The position numbers and the translations under genes were made by a program. DNA of 7,199 nucleotides. Origin: Candidatus Faecivivens stercorigallinarum. Lineage in GTDB: Bacteria; Bacillota; Clostridia; Oscillospirales; Ruminococcaceae. The stretch spans positions 1 through 7,199 of the forward strand of contig DVLN01000031.1 in assembly GCA_018715465.1 (NCBI GenBank). The letters run 5' to 3'. Below, one piece after another: positions 1-6,157 of the stretch. Positions within the stretch are counted from its first letter, which is position 1. Each line of letters opens with the position of its first letter. The notes below the pieces were generated by a model, which ran no database searches, had not been told where the DNA came from, and saw nothing but the letters and a program-made list of their open reading frames with translations.

Positions 1-43
1 TGTCGGAATAAACAGATGCAAACGATGGGCTGTCCTCTGATTC
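1..43. other. upstream flank, no supported gene
   Basis: An open frame runs on the + strand from base 1 to the TAA at 115-117, but it crosses the promoter, has no ribosome binding site and encodes nothing recognisable, so I treat it as chance. No divergent gene start can be shown on the minus strand. The region probably belongs to the regulatory zone of the GH43 gene or to a gene beyond the window edge. Confidence 0.4.
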
Positions 44-83
44 TCAACAAAAATGCGCAGAATCCTGCTATGATTTTTGTTGA
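44..83. repeat. perfect 11-bp inverted repeat at the GH43 -35 box (candidate operator)
   Basis: TCAACAAAAAT (44-54) and ATTTTTGTTGA (73-83) are exact reverse complements separated by 18 nt. The right arm ends in TTGA, the first four bases of the -35 hexamer at 80-85. The arm centres are about 29 bp apart, close to three helical turns, so two protomers could bind the same DNA face. Inside the loop a small GCAG/CTGC hairpin (57-60 / 65-68) is nested. An operator for a sugar-responsive regulator is my preferred reading; a terminator for an upstream gene is possible but the arms are AT-rich. The regulator is not identifiable. Confidence 0.55.
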
Positions 84-109
84 CAGGGATGGCCCCGCTA
101 TGCTACAAT
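80..109 (+). promoter_or_regulatory. sigma-A-type promoter of the GH43 gene
   Basis: A consensus -35 TTGACA (80-85) is followed after 18 nt by TACAAT (104-109), one mismatch from TATAAT. An extended -10 TG dinucleotide (101-102) precedes it. Transcription should begin near 116, giving a leader of about 60 nt. This is a strong promoter by sequence, as expected for a gene held down by a repressor, and inverted repeats flank it on both sides. Confidence 0.8.
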
Positions 110-112
110 TAA

Positions 113-129
113 TATAAAGTACTTTTATA
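113..129. promoter_or_regulatory. quasi-palindrome at the predicted GH43 transcription start (candidate operator)
   Basis: TATAAA (113-118) and TTTATA (124-129) are inverted around a GTACT core; within it AAAGTACTTT (116-125) is a perfect 10-bp palindrome. It would cover about -3 to +14 relative to the inferred start near 116, a standard repressor position. The sequence is AT-rich, so chance symmetry is a real alternative, and no known consensus is matched with confidence. Confidence 0.35.
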
Positions 130-163
130 AAAATATTAGCTATTTTCTGTGCCCGTACACATT

Positions 164-168
164 GGAGG
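164..168 (+). promoter_or_regulatory. ribosome binding site of the GH43 gene
   Basis: GGAGG lies 9 nt before the ATG at 178-180 and fixes the start codon. Confidence 0.85.
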
Positions 169-177
169 TCTGTCATC

Positions 178-1728
178 ATGAAATTCCGTAATCCTATCGT
201 CCCAGGCTATAATCCCGACCCTTCCATCTGCCGCAAAGGGGATACCTTTTATCTGGTCAACTCGTCGTTTGAATTTTTCCCCGGCGTACCCATCCGGGAA
301 AGCAAAAACCTGATCAACTGGACCCAAACCGGCTACGTCCTCGACCGGGAAAGCCAGCTGCCGCTGACCGGCTGCAACCCTTCCGGCGGAATCTTCGCAC
401 CGACCATCCGTTACCATGACGGGATGTTCTATATGATCACCACCAACGTCAGCCGGATGTGGGCGGGCGGCAAAGCTGGCAACTTTATTGTCCATTCTGA
501 GTCCCCAAAAGGCCCCTGGTCGGAACCCGCCTGGATTGACCAGATGGGCATCGACCCGTCCATCTTTTTCGACGACGATGGCTCCTGCTGGTATACCGGC
601 ACCGGATACACCGAACAGGGACAGGGTATTGTCTTCTTCCAGCTCGACCCGATAACCGGCGAAATCCTCTCTGATAAAAAGATTATCTCCTTGGGCTCCG
701 GCGGAAAATGCCCCGAAGGCCCGCATATGTACAAAAAGGATGGCTGGTATTATCTGATGCTGGCAGAAGGCGGAACCGAATTTGGTCACATGGAGACCAT
801 CGCCCGCAGCCGCAACATCGACGGACCGTTTGAATTCAACCCTGCCGGCCCGTTGATGACCGCACGCAACACCAACGGCCACCCCATCCAGTGCACCGGA
901 CATGCCGACCTTGTCGACGATATCAACGGCAACTGGTGGGTCGTCTCGCTGGGCACCCGTCCGATCGGAACCATGACCCATCACCTCGGAAGAGAAACCT
1001 TCCTTGCCCGCATCGACTGGGTAGACGGCTGGCCGGTTATGCGGGATGATGGACTGATGCAGCTGGAACCGGATGAAGAACTGCCCGCCGCAGAAACGGT
1101 ACAGCCGGTCTGCGACGACATCCACTGTGATTTCACCAAAATGGACAGGCTTCCAGCCGTATTCAGCTGGCTGCGCAACCCGGTTATGGACAACTACAAT
1201 CTGACCGGCAGCGGGCTGCTGCTCAACGGCACCGCTGAACGCCTTTCCACCCCCAACACCACCCCGACCTTTACCGGCATCCGTCAGACCCAATTTGCAA
1301 CCTGTTCGACCGCTGTCCTGTCGGCTGATTTGCCGGAAGGCTGTTCGGCAGGTATCACCGCTTATGGTATCCATACCCACCACTATGACCTGCTGGTTAC
1401 CCGGCGGTATGGAAAGCTGTATGCACAGCTGCGCAAACACCTGTATGATATGGAGATGGTGACAGCCGAAATCCCGCTTGCTGACGATGTCAAAGACATT
1501 ACCCTGAAAATCACCTCCGACCGGGATTTCTACTATTTTGCAGTTGACACCGGCGCGGGTTTTGTTAACCTCGGCAGCGCCATGACCATCGGGCTGGCGA
1601 CCGAAATAACCGAGATGATGACCTTCACCGGTACGTTTATCGGGCTGTTCGCTGAAAACGGATTGGCACGGTTTACAGCATTTGACTACACGGCCAAATG
1701 GGAAGGCGCACAGGAAAGGCACTACTAA
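178..1728 (+). CDS. glycoside hydrolase family 43 beta-xylosidase / alpha-L-arabinofuranosidase
   Basis: This 516-residue enzyme should cleave xylose or arabinose from the non-reducing ends of xylo- or arabino-oligosaccharides with inversion. The N-terminal five-bladed beta-propeller (about 3-300) carries the GH43 triad: base D14 in NPDPS, pKa-modulating D126 in GIDPS, and acid E180 in CPEGPH; H242 in TGHADLV matches the conserved central histidine. Residues about 315-510 form the C-terminal concanavalin-like beta-sandwich typical of GH43 xylosidases, ending with the FTGTFIGLFAENG motif. Motifs such as AEGGTEFGH and HHLGRETFLA resemble the GH43_11/12-type group; I lean to the arabinofuranosidase-rich subfamily 12, which is inference. 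There is no signal peptide, so it acts in the cytoplasm on imported oligosaccharides. Length is normal for the family. It has its own promoter, two candidate operators and a terminator, so it is probably monocistronic. No transporter or pentose-pathway gene is in view. Confidence 0.95.
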   Translation: MKFRNPIVPGYNPDPSICRKGDTFYLVNSSFEFFPGVPIRESKNLINWTQTGYVLDRESQLPLTGCNPSGGIFAPTIRYHDGMFYMITTNVSRMWAGGKAGNFIVHSESPKGPWSEPAWIDQMGIDPSIFFDDDGSCWYTGTGYTEQGQGIVFFQLDPITGEILSDKKIISLGSGGKCPEGPHMYKKDGWYYLMLAEGGTEFGHMETIARSRNIDGPFEFNPAGPLMTARNTNGHPIQCTGHADLVDDINGNWWVVSLGTRPIGTMTHHLGRETFLARIDWVDGWPVMRDDGLMQLEPDEELPAAETVQPVCDDIHCDFTKMDRLPAVFSWLRNPVMDNYNLTGSGLLLNGTAERLSTPNTTPTFTGIRQTQFATCSTAVLSADLPEGCSAGITAYGIHTHHYDLLVTRRYGKLYAQLRKHLYDMEMVTAEIPLADDVKDITLKITSDRDFYYFAVDTGAGFVNLGSAMTIGLATEITEMMTFTGTFIGLFAENGLARFTAFDYTAKWEGAQERHY

Positions 1729-1745
1729 TATAATAAGTTTAACAT

Positions 1746-1800
1746 GAAAAGAAAAACAGTCTCTCTGCCAGAATAATACAGCAGAGAGACTGCTTCTTTT
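1746..1800. terminator. bidirectional rho-independent terminator between convergent genes
   Basis: A perfect 12-bp stem, CAGTCTCTCTGC (1757-1768) with GCAGAGAGACTG (1781-1792), has a 12-nt loop. On the + strand it is followed by CTTCTTTTTG, 29 nt after the GH43 stop. On the minus strand the tail is TTTTTCTTTTC, directly abutting the stem and 12 nt after the M56 protease stop. It therefore serves both genes, and the U-tract is better on the minus strand. Confidence 0.9.
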
Positions 1801-1803
1801 TGT

Positions 1804-4119
1804 TCAGCGATTCAACCAGACTGTCCTTGCATCAAAGCCGGTGATCCCTTCCAGTTCAGAGCGGGCAACCGCAATCGACACCAGCCAGCCTTCCCCGCCT
1901 CCTGCACTTTGCTGTGAACAGGAAATCCCGACCGACAGGGTATCTTCCCTGCGGCGAAGATAGGCCATCCCCGGCAGATATTCTTCCGTCCCGTCAATCG
2001 CGTATACCAGAAGCAGATCATTGCTTTCAAAAAAAGACTGGTCATATTCCTGTATCGCTTCCGAGAAAGATACCAGCCCCGGCGCTGTCTGATCAAAAGA
2101 CAGTTCTGTCTCCATCTCCCGGAAAAATGTATCCAGCTCCTCCACGCTTTCCAGCCGGATAACCGGCAAAAAACGAATGGCACTAACAGCGGGACTGCCT
2201 GTATTTTCCGAGTCCATTCCAAACATCTGGAAGAAGGCTTCATCCGAAAATCCGACCGGGCTGAGCTGCCAGCTGTAACTGCAATCGGTGACAACAGGGT
2301 TATCCTGATGCTGCCGGATATATTCTTCCACATCGCCGGTACGGATGTCGATGTATTCATCGGTACCGTCTTTTGCGCTCAGGTAGATATACATGGGTTC
2401 ACTCTCCGGGCCTGCCCCGCCGATTGAAAGGGTAAACATTTCGTCAATCGGATAAAGACGGATATACAACCCCGAACCGGTCTCGATACAGTCGTACTGC
2501 TCAAAATCTGCCCAGCTGAGTGCTTCTCCCTTACCGGAAAGTGCTGTCACGTCCGAAAGCTGCAAAACCGGTTTGGGCTGCTCAGACGTTTCCGACTCCG
2601 CCTGCCCCTCTTCCATTTCACTGTCAAAGCAGGCACGGATGACCACGATATACTCCGCCTGCTCCAGCCGCTCCGGTTCGCGGGTCAGTATCTCACAGTC
2701 AAATACCTGCACGCCGTTCCCCATATCAAAGGCCAATGCGGCAAGAACCTGTTCGGTGTCAGGCTGTACCGCGATCTTTTCGCCCTCTTCAAAAGAGGTA
2801 AACGACCAGCCGGCTGCCTGTTTCCCTTCCGGCAGCTGGAAACTGGTCAACAGCGAACCGCCATACTGTCCGGTGTCGATCTGGATACTGACGCTGCCAT
2901 TCTCCCGATCGAAACTGGTTATGACTTCCAGCTGTTCCAAATAACGGGTAAAGGACACCGGAGTGCTTTTCACACATTCCCCATCCGACCACTGTTCTGC
3001 ATAAATCCTGCCGCTGCCGGTCTGTCGGCCGATATCGACCGCAAAGTCCGCGTTCCAGCTCCAGCTTCCATCCTCTACCCCCAAAAGCCGAATGGTGTCC
3101 TGTGCAGGCCGGGGATTGGTCAGCAAACACGTCCCCAGGATGGCCACAAATACAACAGCAATCACGATCCCCCAGACTTTCGGCCTTTTCCATCGGGACA
3201 GGTTGCGGATTCTGCCCCCGGTATCCCCTTCGCCAAATGCCAGCGGCCCGCCGCAGAAGCGGCGATGAGCCGACATTCTGAGCAGCGACGCCGAATAATC
3301 CGCCCGAATGCCTTCTCCCAGTTTGCCGACTACCGCTTCGTCACAGCTCATCTCCATATCCCGCCCGGAAAGCACAAATGCCAGCCATACCAGCGGATTG
3401 AACCAATGGATACTGAGTGCGATATAGGCCAGCAGGCGGGTCAGATGATCCACCCGCCGAATATGGCACTGCTCATGCAGGAGGATATATTGCAGTTCCC
3501 CGTCAGACATATCAGAGGAAAAACCGGACGGCAGATAGATCTTCGGAAATAAAATCCCCCAGACAAACGGAGATGGAATATCGTCCGACAGCCGGATATT
3601 GCGCCCGGCCGGGACCGACGCCGCCAGCTTTTTCCGCAGACGCAGGGCAGATATTCCGGCATAGCCCAGCATCCCGGCAGTTCCCGCCAGCCAGATCATC
3701 CCAAGCACTGGAAAAACTGTCCTGTACACCGTTTCTGGCTGGCTGACCCCGTCCGGAGCGGTCACGGTATAATATTCCCCTTCACCTGAATCAACCGGCT
3801 GGCGCCCGGCTTCTATCGCTGCGTCATAGCCGTCGTTGTTCTGGTGAAAGATGCGGATATCGCCGGTATCATCATCCGCCCAGTCGGACAGCACCTTTCC
3901 TTCGCTGACCGGCTGCGGAATCAGTGAAACAGGAGATGCGACCGCCATCGGACAGAGCAGCCGGAACAGCACCACTGACCAAAGGACATATGAAATCCAC
4001 TTGGGAGCCCGTTTCAGCAGCAGCCGCGCCAGACAAACCAGCAGGATCACAATACTGCCGGTTAAGCTCATCTGTACAACCGCTGCAAAAAGATCTGTCA
4101 AACCTGCCATCAGGTCCAT
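1804..4119 (-). CDS. BlaR1-type M56 membrane zinc metalloprotease with non-PBP extracellular sensor
   Basis: This 771-residue integral membrane protein is the likely signal-transducing partner of the upstream BlaI repressor. Predicted membrane segments lie near 15-35, 43-65, 135-157 and 312-334. A 70-residue outer loop separates the second and third, and the cytoplasmic protease lies between the third and fourth, as in BlaR1. The gluzincin motif is HEQCH (H215, E216, H219), with E256 in DMEMSCDEAV as likely third zinc ligand. After the fourth segment come about 435 extracellular residues with no serine-x-x-lysine plus KTG signature of a penicillin-binding sensor. They appear as three parts (about 340-475, 515-605 and 612-771), the last containing a YDQSFFESNDLLLVYAI stretch also seen in clostridial secreted domains, as I recall. 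The start is set by GGAGGTGA, which overlaps the BlaI stop. The ligand is unknown. The protein is longer than classical BlaR1 (about 600). Confidence 0.88.
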   Translation of the reverse strand: MDLMAGLTDLFAAVVQMSLTGSIVILLVCLARLLLKRAPKWISYVLWSVVLFRLLCPMAVASPVSLIPQPVSEGKVLSDWADDDTGDIRIFHQNNDGYDAAIEAGRQPVDSGEGEYYTVTAPDGVSQPETVYRTVFPVLGMIWLAGTAGMLGYAGISALRLRKKLAASVPAGRNIRLSDDIPSPFVWGILFPKIYLPSGFSSDMSDGELQYILLHEQCHIRRVDHLTRLLAYIALSIHWFNPLVWLAFVLSGRDMEMSCDEAVVGKLGEGIRADYSASLLRMSAHRRFCGGPLAFGEGDTGGRIRNLSRWKRPKVWGIVIAVVFVAILGTCLLTNPRPAQDTIRLLGVEDGSWSWNADFAVDIGRQTGSGRIYAEQWSDGECVKSTPVSFTRYLEQLEVITSFDRENGSVSIQIDTGQYGGSLLTSFQLPEGKQAAGWSFTSFEEGEKIAVQPDTEQVLAALAFDMGNGVQVFDCEILTREPERLEQAEYIVVIRACFDSEMEEGQAESETSEQPKPVLQLSDVTALSGKGEALSWADFEQYDCIETGSGLYIRLYPIDEMFTLSIGGAGPESEPMYIYLSAKDGTDEYIDIRTGDVEEYIRQHQDNPVVTDCSYSWQLSPVGFSDEAFFQMFGMDSENTGSPAVSAIRFLPVIRLESVEELDTFFREMETELSFDQTAPGLVSFSEAIQEYDQSFFESNDLLLVYAIDGTEEYLPGMAYLRRREDTLSVGISCSQQSAGGGEGWLVSIAVARSELEGITGFDARTVWLNR

Positions 4120-4126
4120 CTCGTCG

Positions 4127-4134
4127 TCACCTCC
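4127..4134 (-). promoter_or_regulatory. M56 protease ribosome binding site overlapping the BlaI stop codon
   Basis: On the minus strand GGAGGTGA ends in the TGA that stops the BlaI gene (4127-4129) and sits 7 nt before the protease ATG (4117-4119). Ribosomes ending BlaI translation would sit on this site, so translation of the two genes is probably coupled, fixing the ratio of repressor to sensor. Confidence 0.85.
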
Positions 4135-4486
4135 GCATCTCTTTGATCAGCTGTTCCAACTGGTCGATCTCCCGCTCGGACAGCTTTTTTCTGCTGCTGA
4201 ACGCCGCGACAAAGGCCGGCAGTGACCCGCCGAAAGTCTCGTCGACAAACTGCTCGCTCTGCGCGGCATAAAACGCATCCCTGGAAATACAAGCGGTCAC
4301 AATACCATTCTGATTCTGAAAAATTCCACGGTCACACAGCCGTTTGAGGACGGTATAGGTCGTGGATTTTTTCCAGGTCAGTGCATCCTGCGCAAGTCTG
4401 ACCAGCTGACTGGAAGGCACCGGCTCATTCTGCCAGATCATGTCTGCAAACTTTGCTTCAATCACACCCAGTTTTATATCGCCCAT
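4127..4486 (-). CDS. BlaI/MecI/CopY-family transcriptional repressor
   Basis: This 119-residue cytoplasmic winged-helix repressor should bind as a dimer to the TGTA/TACA operators found just upstream. The wHTH spans about residues 5-65, with the family signature WKKSTTYTVLKRLCDRG (38-54) as recognition helix and start of the wing. The C-terminal part (about 70-119) is the helical dimerisation domain, with FGGSLPAFVAAF resembling the segment in which BlaI/MecI are cleaved. Its length is normal for the family. The reading frame stays open upstream to 4609, but that extension would run through the promoter and operators. The ATG at 4484-4486 has a GGAGGTG site with 9 nt spacing from GGAGG, and begins at the family's usual N-terminus, so I chose it. 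It is first in the operon with the M56 protease and is probably autoregulated. Confidence 0.93.
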   Translation of the reverse strand: MGDIKLGVIEAKFADMIWQNEPVPSSQLVRLAQDALTWKKSTTYTVLKRLCDRGIFQNQNGIVTACISRDAFYAAQSEQFVDETFGGSLPAFVAAFSSRKKLSEREIDQLEQLIKEMRR

Positions 4487-4493
4487 CTGCGAA

Positions 4494-4500
4494 CACCTCC
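4494..4500 (-). promoter_or_regulatory. ribosome binding site deciding the BlaI start
   Basis: GGAGGTG on the minus strand, 7 nt before the ATG at 4484-4486. It rules against the longer frame beginning at 4609. Confidence 0.85.
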
Positions 4501-4507
4501 AAAAGTA

Positions 4508-4524
4508 TTCTATACCCTGTAGAC
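4508..4524. promoter_or_regulatory. BlaI operator O2 (imperfect)
   Basis: TTCTATA-CCC-TGTAGAC on the + strand has the same 7-3-7 architecture as O1, with two changes in the left arm. It lies downstream of the predicted start of transcription (near 4526), about +2 to +18. Its centre is 26 bp from that of O1, about two and a half helical turns, so the two dimers would sit on nearly opposite faces. Confidence 0.7.
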
Positions 4525-4532
4525 CTATTTTT

Positions 4533-4561
4533 AGTCTACAACATGTAGACCCTTTTGTCAA
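4533..4561 (-). promoter_or_regulatory. promoter of the BlaI-M56 operon
   Basis: On the minus strand a consensus -35 TTGACA (4556-4561) and a -10 TAGACT (4533-4538) are separated by exactly 17 nt. Transcription should start near 4526, about 40 nt before the BlaI ATG. The operator O1 overlaps the -10 and spacer. Confidence 0.8.
4534..4550. promoter_or_regulatory. BlaI operator O1 (perfect palindrome)
   Basis: GTCTACA-ACA-TGTAGAC is a perfect 7-bp dyad around 3 nt. The TACA/TGTA half-sites are those known for the BlaI/MecI/CopY family. It covers the -10 hexamer and most of the -10/-35 spacer of the BlaI promoter, so binding should block RNA polymerase and give negative autoregulation. Confidence 0.85.
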
Positions 4562-4576
4562 GACCTTCCAACAAAC

Positions 4577-4601
4577 AAAAAAGGCGTGCCGCAGCACGCC
4601 T
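4577..4601 (-). terminator. rho-independent terminator after the AraC-family gene
   Basis: An 8-bp GC-rich stem (4582-4589 with 4594-4601, AGGCGTGC / GCACGCCT on the + strand) has a CGCA loop. On the minus strand it runs into a six-T tract (4577-4582, the last stem base shared) and a further GTTTGTTGG. It starts 9 nt after the AraC stop and ends about 15 nt before the -35 box of the BlaI promoter, insulating the two units. Confidence 0.9.
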
Positions 4602-4610
4602 GAAAACAAT

Positions 4611-5483
4611 CTATTGGTTATGCTCCATCATAAACGGAAGCATCGGCTGTCCTTTCCTGAACTGGGCCGGTGTGACGCCGTACAGCTTCCGGCACCAGTC
4701 GGTCATCGAACGGGCCGACGGAAAACCCGCCTGCAATGCGCTGATCCCAACCGATGCGCCAAACTCGGTCATATAGGCGAGCGCGTACCGCAGCCGCACC
4801 TGCGCCAGATACTGACCAAAACTCATCCCGACATACTTTCGAAAGTAGCGGCAAAAGTAGTTTTCCTGCAATCCCACATGAGCAGCCAGCTGGGAAAGCG
4901 ACAGCTCCTCTTTAAAATGCTGCTCAATATACGACAGCGCCTGCCGGGCCAGGTAGTCTTCCTTCTGTGCCGCACTCCGGCTCTCTTCCCCTTTTACAAG
5001 ACAGCCGTCCAGCAGATACCAGACAAGTTTCCAGAGCAGCGCGTTGGTCAGCGCCTGACTGTATGGCCGTGACTGCTGTTTGCATTGATATATCTCGGTC
5101 AGCACCCCTATGATCCGCTGCCGGGTATCGCCCTGCGGCGGAATGACCAACCGGCTGCCTTCAAAATCCGGACAGGCAGTTTTTAGCATCTCGATCGACA
5201 GCAGAACAACCAGTCCCTTGGACTGCCCGGCATCGCGGGCACGGGTGGTATGCACAACATCACTGTTGATCAGCGATACATCCCCTTCTGCGACCTGGCG
5301 GCTAACCCCGCCTTCAATCACAATCAGCGGGTTTTGCAGTACCAGCGCCATCTCTACCGCACTGTGCCAATGAGGGCGGGTACTGCTCCGGTTCCCCGGC
5401 AGATCATAACAGACAACCATCGCCAGATCTCCCGCGCCAGGTTCGGAATACTGGACCTGCTCATAATAGATTTCCTGCGCCAA
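4611..5483 (-). CDS. AraC-family transcriptional regulator with N-terminal cupin domain
   Basis: This 290-residue regulator has an N-terminal cupin ligand-binding domain (about 15-110) and a C-terminal double helix-turn-helix (about 180-280). The cupin shows H38, H40 and E44 in HWHSAVE, and GDVSLINSDVVH ending at H78, the arrangement usual for this AraC type. The first HTH is around LSLSQLAAHVGL (195-206) with YFCRYFRKYVGMSF after it; the second is around ISALQAGFPSARSM (247-260) followed by YGVTPAQFR, the family's closing signature. The start is TTG at 5481-5483: an in-frame TAA lies seven codons upstream, no ATG or GTG lies between, and an A/G-rich site precedes it. The next in-frame ATG is at codon 22. 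It is last in the group with the HD and M42 genes and is followed by a terminator. Such regulators often activate sugar-use genes, but no target can be named here. Confidence 0.93.
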   Translation of the reverse strand: MAQEIYYEQVQYSEPGAGDLAMVVCYDLPGNRSSTRPHWHSAVEMALVLQNPLIVIEGGVSRQVAEGDVSLINSDVVHTTRARDAGQSKGLVVLLSIEMLKTACPDFEGSRLVIPPQGDTRQRIIGVLTEIYQCKQQSRPYSQALTNALLWKLVWYLLDGCLVKGEESRSAAQKEDYLARQALSYIEQHFKEELSLSQLAAHVGLQENYFCRYFRKYVGMSFGQYLAQVRLRYALAYMTEFGASVGISALQAGFPSARSMTDWCRKLYGVTPAQFRKGQPMLPFMMEHNQ

Positions 5484-5491
5484 CTGCTTAT

Positions 5492-5500
5492 CCCCCCCTT
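5492..5500 (-). promoter_or_regulatory. unusual G-run ribosome binding site before the TTG start
   Basis: On the minus strand AAGGGGGGG stands 8 nt before TTG. A GGGGG core can pair with the anti-Shine-Dalgarno sequence with one G-U wobble. The rest of the 76-nt gap to the HD gene (5484-5559) shows no convincing sigma-A promoter or terminator, which favours read-through from upstream. Confidence 0.6.
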
Positions 5501-5559
5501 TTTAATGTCTGTCCGTCAAACCAACCTGTCCTGGCCCTGAAAATCGCGACAGCCTCAGA

Positions 5560-6129
5560 TTATTCTCTTGCTTCGTCCAGATAACTCGCCTGCAAATCCG
5601 CCAGATGCAAAAGCAGTGCGAGCGGAACTTTCTCAAAGGCCGCTGAAACACTGTTGTCCCCCGGCTTGGAGTCAAACCCGCCCATATGGAAACGAATGGC
5701 AATCGCTTCTTCCAGCGACAGCCGGACAAACCGTTCGATGATGAATACACTCTTTTCCCCGTGTCCATAGGGGATTTGTTCATCAACCGTATAGTACGGT
5801 TTTTGCACCCAGACGCCGTTTTCCTTGACATTGCGGGTATCTTCCCGGTAAAAGTTGACCTTGCACAGGTCGTGCAGCAGGCCTGCAACCGCGATCGTCT
5901 CCTCCGAATAGGGGCACTGGTCACCAAACTCCGATGTACAGAGCTTCTCCAGCCGCTGATATACATGGACACTGTGCTGCATCAGCCCGCCGGCGCAGGC
6001 GAGGTGATACCGTGTGGAAGCCGGCGCTGTGAAAAAATCCGCCTTTTCCATCCATTCCAGCAGCCGGTCTGCTCCCCGGCGGGTAATCTTCTGCTGATAC
6101 AGCGCGATAAACTCCTCTTTGCTGATCAT
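5560..6129 (-). CDS. HD-domain phosphohydrolase (YhaM-type HD domain)
   Basis: This 189-residue cytoplasmic protein is a stand-alone HD domain, likely a metal-dependent phosphohydrolase acting on a nucleotide or RNA 3' end. Visible metal and active-site residues are H42, H52 in GGLMQHSVHV, H86-D87 in LLHDLCKV, H123 in YGHGEKS, H148 in IRFHMG, and the closing HLAD (H175, D178). This pattern and the GGLxxH/HDxxK spacing resemble the HD part of the 3'-5' exoribonuclease YhaM, but the N-terminal OB-fold of YhaM (about 310 residues in total) is absent. Similar small HD proteins occur in clostridial chromosomes and phages; the substrate is not known to me. The ATG at 6127-6129 has AAAGGAGA with 5 nt spacing. 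It follows the M42 gene after 28 nt, consistent with one operon. Confidence 0.87.
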   Translation of the reverse strand: MISKEEFIALYQQKITRRGADRLLEWMEKADFFTAPASTRYHLACAGGLMQHSVHVYQRLEKLCTSEFGDQCPYSEETIAVAGLLHDLCKVNFYREDTRNVKENGVWVQKPYYTVDEQIPYGHGEKSVFIIERFVRLSLEEAIAIRFHMGGFDSKPGDNSVSAAFEKVPLALLLHLADLQASYLDEARE

Positions 6130-6134
6130 TGCCG

Positions 6135-6142
6135 TCTCCTTT
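6135..6142 (-). promoter_or_regulatory. ribosome binding site of the HD gene
   Basis: AAAGGAGA on the minus strand, 5 nt before the ATG at 6127-6129 and inside the 28-nt gap after the M42 gene. Confidence 0.8.
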
Positions 6143-6157
6143 CCAGCCGAAAACAGG

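Noticed and set aside
17..30. Possible catabolite-control (cre) site around TGCAAACG
   Set aside because: The left half resembles cre, but the right half does not match the consensus at several conserved positions.
103..113. CTACA half-site of the BlaI motif in the GH43 -10 region
   Set aside because: There is no matching TGTAG arm after 3 nt, so it is not a credible operator; the GH43 gene is not shown to be in the BlaI regulon.
1..117. Open + strand frame ending at 115-117
   Set aside because: No family resemblance and no ribosome site, and it runs through a strong promoter and an inverted repeat; most likely chance.
148..161. Small TGTG/CACA hairpin in the GH43 leader
   Set aside because: Only 4 bp of pairing; too weak to support a riboswitch or attenuator.
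136..1722. A 528-codon open frame antisense to nearly the whole GH43 gene
   Set aside because: It starts at GTG with no ribosome site, matches no family, and mirrors the codon bias of the GH43 gene, whose triad and domains are intact. Long antisense frames of this kind are a by-product of codon use.
4487..4609. 41-codon N-terminal extension of the BlaI gene
   Set aside because: It would translate the promoter, both operators and part of the preceding terminator. The internal ATG has an excellent GGAGG site and matches the family N-terminus.
5484..5559. Promoter for the AraC gene from TTGACG (5514-5519, minus strand)
   Set aside because: At 17 nt spacing the -10 position falls in the G-run, so no usable hexamer exists.
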